Source: Watersipora subatra (Eukaryota; Bryozoa; Gymnolaemata; Cheilostomatida; Watersiporidae). Taken from it: DNA of 64,000 bases. Under the pieces are notes generated by a model, which did no database searches, was not told the origin of the DNA, and saw only the letters and a program-made list of their open reading frames with translations. Position numbers and translations under genes: made by a program. Shown here piece after piece: positions 50,127 to 62,300 of the stretch. The stretch spans positions 22,600,182 to 22,664,181 of the forward strand of contig NC_088711.1 of the NCBI RefSeq assembly GCF_963576615.1, in the 5' to 3' direction. Position 1 is the stretch's first letter; every line of letters starts with the position of its first letter.

Positions 50127-50396
50127 CAATGACACAGTTGTGACTTTTGTCTATTCTGCGGATCCTTAGATTTCCTTCAAGCGTAGATCTCATTCTTTGC
50201 ACCAGTTTCGGGCGCACCAGCTTTATTAGTGAACCCTGAATTAAATTAGCTGCTATGCGAATAAACACCGTTAGGCTTACTACGCTGCCAGCGTGCTGAC
50301 CTAGGCACGCTGCCCGCATGCAGACTTAGGCAGCATACTGCTTACAGGCGGTGGATGAGGCTTGCGTCTGCCAGCACTATACCGTTAGCCGTCAAC
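50127..50396 (+). promoter_or_regulatory. Probable SLC16 promoter / 5' UTR
   Basis: A locally G+C-richer stretch upstream of the proposed start (50397), with a CCAAT at about 50127 and repeated GCTGCC/AGGCACGCTGCC motifs at 50285-50330. No TATA box is evident. Assignment depends on the first-exon call. Confidence 0.3.
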
Positions 50397-53300
50397 ATGG
50401 AAACAGGTGAGAGCTTAGAACTGCAGTAAAAGTAATTATAGGTTAATTGTTGTCTGGCACTGTATGTAGCGTTAATCTTTTGACATGTTTTAAAACTTAC
50501 TGCTGCTTACGGCTGCTTCATGAGACTGTTTTTAGTTTTTCAGATAGCTAATCACGCGTAAATAAAACATTTATTTGATGTGAATGTGACACCGTTGAAG
50601 CCATGCACTCTTTTGCCATTGTTATACTGTCTTGTGGCTCTTGCATTTATATCACGATACATCAGATATCTAAGTGTTTCTAAAAAGAATTGTAGTTGTG
50701 TGTATTCAAAGAACAGATATAGTCAAGTACGCTCTGGTTACTCTAGAGTAGTGGTGCTTGACCTTGTTGGATGAACTAAAACCAATGAGTTTCATATGCA
50801 GTTGGACCAAACCCTTTATTAAAAAATAAAATGTCTTTTTTTCACATTCAAAACAGGTATATTTTCTACTGGTGCACAAAATGAACTGTGTATTAACATT
50901 CCTTTGTTCAAAGAACAAAATCAATACATTCGATGAACTCACAACAAATTACACATATTTTTATGAAGACATGAACTTGCAAATCAGTGTGACTTCTGCT
51001 GTTGCCTTTAAATGACCTTCACCGAACCCCTGAGACTGACTCACCGAACCCCCAGGGCTCGATCAAACCCAGGTAAATAACCATTTCTTTAGAACCAGTC
51101 CTTGCCGGCTACTTAGATCTGTCTCTGACAACCAGGGTAGCATCTGCCACCTAGCTTAAATATTTCGTCTCCCGATTAGATAAGCACAATATTCGTATTT
51201 AAATACAAGAAACTCGTCTGCTGAAAATAGAGGTGGCAAGCCGACTGCATATACTTTTTAAAACACCGTCATGAGAACAGTTCTTCACATTTGTAATCTC
51301 TCATTACAGTAAGTAGGATTACCTGAAACTGTATTATGCAAAAAGGAAACTAGCTACGAACTGCAAAAAGTATAAAAGTAATAGAGATGGATTAAAGTTT
51401 TTTTGATCATCTATTGAATGCATGACACAAGTATTAGTAACGGTGCATCACTTACTTTTCTCCCAAAAAATAAGTGAGAATAAGTTATTACAATTTTTCT
51501 ATTAACTCTAAAGATGAGGGTTTATTAGACACTAGGGTCAACCAGCTGTGAGCTATGATGGTATTTATGATTGATTATTATAATTAAAGACCTTCAATTA
51601 TATTTAAGAAAAAGAGTAAGTCTATTTCTACTTTGATAACTCTTTCTGTTCTTTTTGCTTTCATGGCCTTCCTTAGTATTGAGGGTTTGCAGTCTTCAAC
51701 CAAGTGAACTCTCCCTCTCTCTCATCTCTCTCTCCCTCTCTCTCCCTCCCTCCCTCCCTCCTCCCTCCCTCCCTCCCTCCCTCCCTCCTCCCTCCCTCCA
51801 TCTCTCCCTCCCTCTCTCCCTCTCTCCCTCTCTCTCTCTCTCTCCCACTCTCGCCCTCTCTCTCCCTCTCTCTCCCTCTCTCTCCCTCTCTCTCCCTCTC
51901 TCTCCCTCTCTCTCCCTCTCTCTCTCTCCCTCTCTCTCCCCCTCTCTCCCTCTCTCTCCCTCTCTCCCTCTCTCTCTCCCTCTCTCTCTCCCTCTCTCTC
52001 TTCCTCTCTCTCTTTCCCTCTCTCTCCCTCTCTCCTCATCTCTCTCTCTCTCCCTCTCTCTCCCTCTTTCTCATCTCTCTCCCTTTCCCTCTCCCTCTCT
52101 CCCACTCTCTATCTCCCTCTCTCTCCCTCTCTCTCTCCCTCTCTCTCCCTCTCTCTCTCCCTCTCCCTCTTCCTCCCTCTCTCACACTCATTTTATCTCC
52201 CTTTCTCTCTGTCTCATTTTCATCATATTACCTATTGTTCCAAAACAGGCAGCATACTTCTTGTGAGTGTAGCTTCTACAACAAGCAAAACTCTAGTCAT
52301 AATTTTTAACTATCTTTTATCTACATCAATAATTTCCACCTTGCTATTGTGTCTGTCTGTTAGTCCTGTAAACGCTATGCAATTCGCCATTTTTTAGACG
52401 ATCTCATCCAAACTTCACCCGCATATGCTTTGTGTGCTAAAATAAAACAACAGTAAACAAAGAGTGCCATACTTTGACTATTGATCTACATGTAGATAAA
52501 ACTCAAAATATATGTATTTACGAATGCTCAAGCTAGAAAACATGTTTACCAACATACAAACCTTAAACCAGCCAAGTCATGTAGAAATGCTACAACATAA
52601 TTTGTTACTTTATGAAGCGAGAAACTTCTATTAATGAGTTATGCTCATTCGAGTTATGGTGTGCTGCTCTTCTGCGTGCGCAAGGTTAGTGTGGTATAGA
52701 GTAAACACTAACCTAGGGCATTGGCTTTGACCTGCTCCTCAAAGTTACAAGCACTTGCTAGATGTGTCAAAGGGTGTTGAAAGCTTTTTTGATCAGAAAT
52801 TACGAGCGTGACAGAGTGAGTGACATTGCCAAGGCTTTCTAGCACAAAATCAGTTTACAGTTTATTTATCAGTTTATTATGTCTATTTAAGCACTTGGAG
52901 CAGTATATTGTTATAACTGGGCTTTTTATGACAACACAATTACACATATCTTGAGGTTTGCTGTATCAGTGTTTGCTATAAAAACATTAATATCTATGTA
53001 CATGTTGAATTTATGTGTTTTGAGGCTTGTTAAAACTGCTTGCTATAACAACAAGAATATCTATATGTCTTGCGGCTTGCTATAGCTATGCTTGCTACGG
53101 CAACAAGGATATCTTCATGTATGTATGTGTCGTAAGGTTTGCTATAACAGTAATTGCTATAAAAACAAAATTATCTATGTGTCTTGAGGCTTGCTATATC
53201 AGTGCTTGCTATGACAACATGTATATTTATGCATGTCTTGAGCAAAGTTCAAAAACTAAAGGAAATTTGAGACCGAACTTTTAACAAGTTGCATAACCAT

Positions 53301-56300
53301 AAATAACGTCTGACTCTCATCTGTAACCGCAAGCTCAGACGGCTCAGATAATGATCAGACTATAAAATATTCAATAGAATGTAACGAGTTCTGCCCTAGT
53401 TCATATTAGTGAAAGTACCGAGTCTACTAAATGCCCAGATAACCCCATGTATACCAACCATGAGAGTATTAAAAAGTACAGCACATCTAAAAAAGGCTAT
53501 AGTGATTGTAAACTAAACTGGCAGACAATCAGTGATTGATTGAATTTTCACCGTATCATGTCAAAAGGAAGCAAATCTACTCAAGTTTCTTATAACAAAG
53601 ATGTGTATGTTGATATTAATAACTTCTACACACTGCTGGTGCATCTTTCGTGCATAGATGCACCTGCTCTAGCCTGTCACCTGTTGATTTTCAATGGTTT
53701 AAGACAAACAGCTTTCTATTCTCTAACAGTTGAATTTTTAAGCCCATATGCAAGGGTCCTTCTCTAAATTATGTTCATCTGTTGTCACTATGCAACGTCG
53801 ACGTGAAATGATTTAAAAAAAAATTACGTTTGCACTTACGATCAGACACTTGCGCGGCGCCATAATATAACTGGGCCACTAACTGTATAATTGTGCAGAA
53901 TTTTAAAATTACTAAGGGTGTTCTCCTTTTTCTCGTTAACTTCCTTAGTTCAATCATGCCGCTACCGAGCTGATGAAAGTAACTTAAAACACTCCATTGT
54001 AAGTAGAATTAGTTTAAGCTTTAAAAAGTTGCAGCTTTGAATAATTAAGTCTGATGAGAGTGACGAGCCAACATCAATTGTCTTTTCACAGAAAAAGAAT
54101 CAAGTGATCGGATGTCATCATCCTTCAACGGAGAAGACATACTTGAAGCAACACCAAACAATATATCATGCCAAGGTAGATGCTTATATTTAACATGGTG
54201 ACATGGTGGTTGGTAGCTCACGGCATTTACCCTGCAGTGTTTGGGAAGGTTTGAAGGATGAGTCATGGCAGGTCGTCAATGCGATATGCAACAGGCTATG
54301 AATTGTATATCTGGTGGCCGCAAATTCTGATGGAATGTTTCTTAGCGATACATAAAAATGTGAGCATTGTTGCTGGAGCTCTGTTAATAAGTCGATTAAA
54401 CTGTCTACAGTTTTAGACAGCAAAAACTAATAGAATTGTTGAAATAGAGACAGCCTCTATTAAAATAATGCATCGAAAATATAGGAGTTTGTTGTCTAAG
54501 TGAACACGAGAAGCATCGGAAAGAATAAGGACCTCTTTTAGAAAAGAACTCCTTTAGATAAGAACTTAGTGTTGTCTACCTGCTTATCTACAAAGCAGAA
54601 GCTATGAGGAAGTCTCAATAGTTTCCTTATATAAGGAGCCTATAAAATGTCTTCATAAAAAACAAAGTAAAAAATAGACACTCACAAGCGATGTATTGTT
54701 TATACAAGCAATACTATCTACATCCTTGCGGTGAATTAGCAGGCGTAGAGTCTCTGTAATAACATAGCAATGAGGAAATGAATCAAGGCGTAAACATTGC
54801 ACCTGACGTGTAAGGATCGCATAAAAAAGCTATTAAATATGATGCTGACTAAGGGTGACTTGAACTAGGCCTTGACCTTGATGGCCAATATCTATACTAG
54901 GCTGTGGGCCAAGCTGATGAAAGGGCTTTAGAATTGAAGTTCTGTTGGCACCCCTTTCAGTGTGCCTTTTTGAAGTGGTTTAGACTAATTTGGGTGAAAA
55001 CATTTCATAAATGGAAAGTTGCTGCAGATGCCATTACTACCTCTTGGATAAACCTGACAAAAATCACGTTTCGTGATTTATCTCCCCTGTCAATATAATT
55101 TCTTCAGCAAAGACAACTGAAAACAGAAGATTTAAAATTTTTTCTTATGATTATTTTGCAGTGAATTAGAACAAGTCATTGGTCAAGTCAAAATTCACCT
55201 ACCTTTAAACATTTCATATATTATGAATATTACATATAATTATATGTACATGTGTATATATACTAAATGAAAACCCAACTTTGCACGGGTAATACAAAAA
55301 GTTTAAGCACAAAAATTTATTTTTAATTAGCGAAGTTTCTTTACCCAATGAATTTGAGTAGCTTAAGCTTAACTTTACCATAACAAAAGCTGTGTCTACT
55401 CCCCGAAGCTAGTGTTAGGAAAAAAGACTGTGTCCTGATCTCTTATGCAACCATGATTTTCAAGCCTGCCAGCTGAAGCGTGAATTGTGCTATTTTCACC
55501 AATCCGCATTAAAAATTAGCAGGTATAATAATTGTGATGTGTACAGTTATTTCATAGTTTCGCGAGTTGGGTGTGTAGTGTAATAGATGTAGTGTCTGAA
55601 GAATTGGAGGCTGTAAGTTCAAATCCAGTGCTAAGCAGATTTTTAATTCTAATACCTTCATCGCTATAACCAAACACACAAATCACAGACAGACAAATAA
55701 TAAACAAAAACAGAAATTTATTCATATAGATATAAGATATATACTTGTATATACATGTACTAGCCCTGTCACCCGGCGTTGCCCGTGTAATAGAAGAGTA
55801 TTTGGACAGAAAATTGATTTGTATTTATCATATAACAACATTTGCCATTCTAACTTTCAAACTACATATCGTGAGAAAAGCTTTTTGTCTTATAAACAAT
55901 GAGAAGTAGTGAGAGTTTTGCTATTAGGGCCATTAGGCAGTGTAATAATGTCAGCGAACCGCTCGTGGCGTTATGCTATGACCCGCGTCATACGTAAAGC
56001 AGTTAGGTATAGCTCTGATATCATGCCTTATATTGGTTAGCCAGCAAATTTGACTTCCATAGTCCAGTGGGCTAGACGTAAGACCTGTGAATGGCTTGGT
56101 GCGAGATCGAATCTTCGTCAATACGTAATATTTATTTCAAGATCTAAAGCCGGATTTCCAACGAACACACGGACTTGGAGAAATATATATATATAGATAT
56201 ACCTGATATATATTGCTGTAGCCTGTCAGCTGTTGATTTCGATGCATGTATATATATGCTTTGAAATCAACAGAATATGCTTTGAAAGCCTATACATATG

Positions 56301-59300
56301 TAGATATGTATGTGCTTTCCTTTTTCACTCTAGCTTTGGTACTGTTCTTCACCGCTATGTACATGTTTCCCCTAGCTAAACATCTCCCTCCTCAAGTGAT
56401 ACTGACGCATGTCCTAACTATAATATACCAATTGAGGGCAATAACTAAGCTGATAGGAGTAATATAGCCTGAACAGTATATAAATGAGGGAAATAATGAG
56501 AAGAAAAGTTGGCTTGCATAAGTTTGGCGAAGCTAACGTTCCACCACTAGATCTGTTGGTATCAGTTGGTTTGAAGCACTTCACTCAAGGATAAAGTGTC
56601 TCGAGATAACCTGATTAGGATATAATTGAGTCAGCAATTGTAGACCTAAACAATAAAAATTAAGTTTTGATGGGAGAATCAACTAAGGTTTTGTCAGATA
56701 AAACTGATTTCAAAGTTCTTTTTAATTTCTTGCAGAAGTCGATTCACGCATTTTCTTACCTATGTACAAATGTACTTACCTATGTACATATGTACTTACT
56801 TATGTACATATGTATACTGAGCTTTTACAGCCATAAAGTCGGTCTAAATTAGCATAACGAGCTCTCTCTCTTGCACTCAATGCATCCATGTGTTAACAAA
56901 AAACTAAATTACAAAACAGGAGATCATGATTGTGGTTATAGAAGGCTTTAGCCCAAAGCTATCCAGTTGAACTTGGACAGCTCCATTTGGTAGAATACCA
57001 CCCAGTTGAATTGGACATCTCCATTTGGTAGAATACCACCAGTTGAAATGGACATCTCCATTTGGTAGAATACAACCAGTTGACTTGGACAGCTCTATTT
57101 AGTAGAATACCACCAGCTGACTTGGACAGCTCTATTTGGTAGAATACCACCAGTTGAATTGGACATCTCCATTTGGTAGAATATCACCAGTTGAATTGGA
57201 CATCTCCATTTGGTAGAATACCACCAGCTGACTTGGACAGCTCCATTTGGTAGAATACCACCAGTTGAATTGAACAGCTCTATTTGGTAGAATACCACCA
57301 GTTGAATTGGACATCTCCATTTGGTAGAATATCACCAGTTGAATTGGACATCTCCATTTGGTAGAATACCACCAGCTGACTTGGACAGCTCCATTTGGTA
57401 GAATACCACTAGTTGAATTGGACATCTCCATTTGGTAGAATACCACCGAGTTGAATTGAACAGCTCCATTTGGTAGATAAAATATATAAATTTAAATAAA
57501 TCCCATCAATAAATCTAACTGAATGAGCAGAGACAAAACCACTAATTCGTGGCACCATTGTTGTCATAAATAAATACTTTACTTTGTAGGAGTTACTGGT
57601 TACTACAGCCATTATTTACACAGCTGCAGGTGACATTAACTACTATGAGCCGTATTACTAGCTGTATTGGATATGTAGAGAATGTCCATTTCAAAGTGGG
57701 CCCCTCACATTACTGAACGGTCTTGGGTTCTCTTTATTCTTCTATTTTATTGGTGGTAAGAATATTGCTCAGCACAAAACCATTATTAGTCAATTTAAAA
57801 ATATTCAACCTATTTTTATTACAGCTCTTGTACAATTATGTATGGAAATAACATGAAGTTTGCAATTTTTATAAAAAATTTTGTCTTGTATTATTGAAAC
57901 CAACCAAGTATAGACATCACTAATAACCTTCTTCCATCTGCACCCTAACTATACGAGCTACTATAACATGTATTGCCACTCTGTGTATTCACCCACACCG
58001 TAAAAGTCTCTACCCTTTCTATATATGCCTCTGCCTCTACCTCTGTCACCTGTATATAGTAACTGTGCCTGCCTAAACCATCACTTTTTACAAACCATTA
58101 CATACATATATTTGCATAACGTTTTCACATACTGTTGCAATAAAGTCTTTGTTGGGACCTGATTGTTCAATAATGAATCTATTGGATCAAGCTGGGTTTG
58201 AAGATATTGTTTTTCAGGCTGGACATGACCGGGATAGCACTCAAGCATAAAAGACGAGTGCGGAATCATATTGTCTATTAACCGGAATCATATTGTCTAT
58301 TAGCCGTGATATCTCATTACAGATGAAGATATTAAAACAAGTGAGACAGGCGCTCCTCCTGATGGCGGTTGGGGCTGGGTGGTCACACTCGCGTCATTTA
58401 TCAATCACTGCATACTCGATGGTATTTTCTATAGCCTTGGACTTTTCCTTATCGAGTACGCTGCCTATTTCCATGTCAGCATAGGATTAACAAGTCTCAT
58501 CAGCTCTCTGCTTATTGGCTCATCTTATCTAATAGGTATGTTTATCTGTGATATACACATTGGACAGTGACTGGCTGTGTGCCTACGGGCTCACTAGCAT
58601 AGGTCATGAAACTCATGCTAACTTCGCAGTTTTATATTCTACATGCAAAAGCAGATACAATACAACTTTTAGTATTTAGCTACCAAAACATACAACGCTA
58701 CTGGTCAAGTAGAGTTCCTACAGTAGACGCTTTTACAATGTAAATAATTATGTTTTGATGGTTAACAATTATAAAAGATAAAGTTATAAGGATTTTGCGC
58801 TATATGAACAGTAAAATACATATAAACTTCCAAATATGTTCTAAGATCTTTCCAAACCCACTCCTTTGGCCCTTGAACAAACTGAGTTCAATTATTTAAT
58901 TTAATGGCTGTATAATAACTGTATTATTATTGGTTTGTATCAACAAATCTTTTTCTTTATGCTCATAAATTTCACTCGATTTATAGTCCATGATTACGGT
59001 GATCAGTATAAGGATTACAAAAACCTTAAATGCCAATATCGATTTTTCAAACAGCGAGGCTTATTCCACGGAAAAAATGATAAAATTTTTTTTTATATGT
59101 CTAAAATAAAGTAAAACAGAAATATTTCTCCACTATATGTAGTAAGAGTGGTGTCTGTCTGTCCGTCTATCCGTCGGCAAGGTTTGAGGTTAGAATCAAA
59201 TATAGTTTTTAACAAGGCTACGGCTCGGCTCGTGACATTCAGCCCCAATTCATCACTTTTAAGTATTTCTGAATACTTATGCAGTTACTTATTCTCTGTC

Positions 59301-62300
59301 CTTTATCGACACACCTAATGATCTCTCACGGTGAACTAGACTACCAGGGTACCGATATACAAGTTGAGATAAATATACACATCGTTTTCGTTAATAAGTG
59401 CGGCAAGTGATAAAGCCATATTTTAAAGGTTAACTACGAGATACTTGTTATTCAAATCAAAATGGAGAGCTTTCACCAGCTTCACGAAATACGTTATATG
59501 GAATTTTTTATGTAGTATGATAAAAACTTTATATAAATTCTTTGCATTTTGTGGAACTTATGTTATAGGTTTGCAGTATAGGAGCTTCTTCTGGATTACA
59601 CTATTACCTAGTTACTTTTTTACACTTACGCTCTACGGGTAGTCAATTGGCTGCAATAACTGCTCTAAAGTAAAAGTAAAAGAGAAAAAACTGAAGTATG
59701 GAAAAGTAAAAGCTGAGCTGGAAAAATACCGTAGAATGTGTTTAATGCTTGCTAAGCAGCTTGGGTTGTGCAATTAATAGCAAAATATTATGACAAATGT
59801 AAGTGCTATACGAAAATGTCTTTACAGGTTTTTTAAACTGCTGTGAGGAACCAATCCAATTGTGACTATTGCTGATGTTTACGTTATTAATAAGCTATGT
59901 ATGACTATTTGAGACATCGCTGACTTTTTAAAACAAAATAATAAGATGTTATTGTAATTATTCATCGTCTTTCACTTGATTTAGAATGCTTTTAGCTCTG
60001 AACAACTGATTGTTTATACACATTATTATTATTATTATGCATCTATTCAATGAAAGGACTATAAAATACTCAAATGTCTGACAGCGGATAATACAAAGTG
60101 AGGTGAACATTTGATTTCCACAAGATGGCAGCCACTGCGAAGTAGACACTTTAGCGCACTTCTAAAATACTCAATGGTTTTGTAGGGCTGATCGGTGCAC
60201 CACTCATCAAGATATACGGCTGCAGAAACACAGGATTAGCAGCTTCATTGATTGGCTCTCTATCCATTGCCTTGAGCTCATTGGCTCCAAATCTGCATTT
60301 TTTGAGCATCATGCTAGGCTTTGTAGGAGGTTTGTTCTTTGATTAAATATCATCAATTTTAATTTTCCATATCACTCCAGCTTAGCAGTTAATACATTTC
60401 TGTATCTGGTAGCAGCATTTTTCATAATATTCTCAAGATGATACCGTAAACGCCCACCACATTATAGGAAATAATAGTTTCAGTAAACAAACAGGGTAGT
60501 ATTGCACTTTCATCAACAGCTATTTTTAGGAGATGAACAGTATGTGTAGAAACTAAAATAGGAATAATGATAGTGATAATAATGGAAAAGAAATAATTTG
60601 GAATCTGTCTACATTTTGGCTGTCAATGTGATTTGGCGCAATCATACAGCATCTATTGTTAGCTTTTGGAGTATATGGATAAAACAGCCTTTTGTCCATT
60701 ACAGCACTTAAGAAGTTAGTAACAGAGGGTGACTAAACACACGATTTTTGATGCATTTTGGGCAGAGAGCTGTTCGGTTATAACGTTAAAGCCATCACCT
60801 TTACATTTTGTGAACTGCTGGCATAGGTACAGCTGAACATCATGATTCTACTAAACACAGCATAAAAACTTTCCAACTATAAAACAGATCAAATGAGATT
60901 CCTTAGCCAAAAAATCTATAAAAGGTTACAAAAGGAACTCTAATGGCAACATCTGGCAAAACGTACCGCATTTTTTGTCTATTATTGCAAATCACTTTAC
61001 CTTACTAAAATGAAAATACATATAGCTACTATGTTAGCAAGGTCTATCAAACCGACCTCATTGTTTAAAATAATTACTATTAAGTCCTTCAGTTATTCTA
61101 CTTTATAAATTATTTTAATAGCATTGAATACATGTTTGTAAGAAATTTGAAATTATACACATTGTACTATTTGTTATTGTCATTATTTATTGCCCAGCAT
61201 ATGATTTGTATTTTTCATTGCTGCCAGATATAGTATGGCAAGTTAGTCATAGTTTCCAAAACAAACTGTTTTGAAAGTTCGCTAATTCGTTATTAAGCTA
61301 ACATTGTTTTGCTAACAAATTTCTGAATATCTATTTGCAAATTAGTTAAAAAAACATTGTTAAAAACATCATATAAACAAGGTTGTAGAGAACATTTCCA
61401 AAATAATTATTTTTAGATTTTTATGACTAACGAACTTAAAAGTATTGTAGGATTTTTGAATCTGTCTCAAAGTAATGACTTTTTAAATAGAATTAAGTTG
61501 TCAAAAGAACTCTAACAGCCACCAGCCAATAAACTACAGATAATATAAATTAATCCATTATTAAGTTTTCTATATAGCTAAACAACCAGAAATCAATAAA
61601 TTTGCAAGCGCTGACTGCTGGAGAAACAAAATATAAGCATGCAGAATATTAACTATTAACTAAAAACTATTAAATATTAACATATTATGCCATAATTCTG
61701 TGTCATATCTATGATTTGCCACAAATAATATTTCAAGATAAAAACATACAGCTCAGCATGCCTGTTGATTACCGCATGCAACAACTGTGAATGCAGCAAA
61801 ACATTACCTCTAGATTTTGTATTTGGGCAGCTTTGAAATACAGACTAAAACTATATTAGAACAAGGTAACACACACACACACACACATGCTCTGTTAAAA
61901 CTATTTTAAAAAGACCAGCGAAAAATGCCCAATACAACCAGCTATCATAACAAATCAAAACTAATTACTACTGATGAGTATAACGTATCAAAAACTAGTG
62001 TTTGAAGCGACTAACATGCCATCGAGAATTATTGATTTTATAGTAAATGATTCAGCATCAATTGACAATTTATCTGTTAATTTTAATGATGGTAGCAATT
62101 AGTGTCCCATACTGGATAGTACAAACCAATAGTGGTGCAGAGAAATCTGGCAACAAGAAAAGAATTAGATACTTTATTTAGTGAGTAGATATGAAAAAGA
62201 ACCAATAAAAAGCATCAGACTAGTTAGGAACTTTAATATGATTAATGACTACCAATATGGAAAAGTAAATATTCAAGTCATTACATGTTGCAACTTCTTT

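Larger units (their letters stand above)
43448..50396. other. Intergenic region between divergent DCAF15 and SLC16 genes
   Basis: No coding exon could be supported here on either strand; short frames lack homology and splice support. It holds the hairpin at 44189, minisatellites at 46142-46440, a TTA/ATT-rich stretch at about 46680-46790, a 16-bp perfect palindrome (AATATTGGCCAATATT, 48154-48169) and a 27-bp tandem duplication at 50042-50098. Regulatory DNA for both genes is expected inside it, but none is proven. Confidence 0.5.

Noticed and set aside
51655..52309. About 200-codon Ser/Leu/Pro-rich frames
   Set aside because: They are the polypyrimidine microsatellite read in different frames.
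56058..56125. Functional tRNA gene
   Set aside because: A- and B-box-like words are present, but the sequence is embedded in a dispersed repeat and I could not draw a full cloverleaf; a SINE-like module fits better.
56959..57612. Repetitive minus-strand frames with FYQMEMSNSTG-type repeats
   Set aside because: They are a read-through of the 37-bp array in an SLC16 intron.
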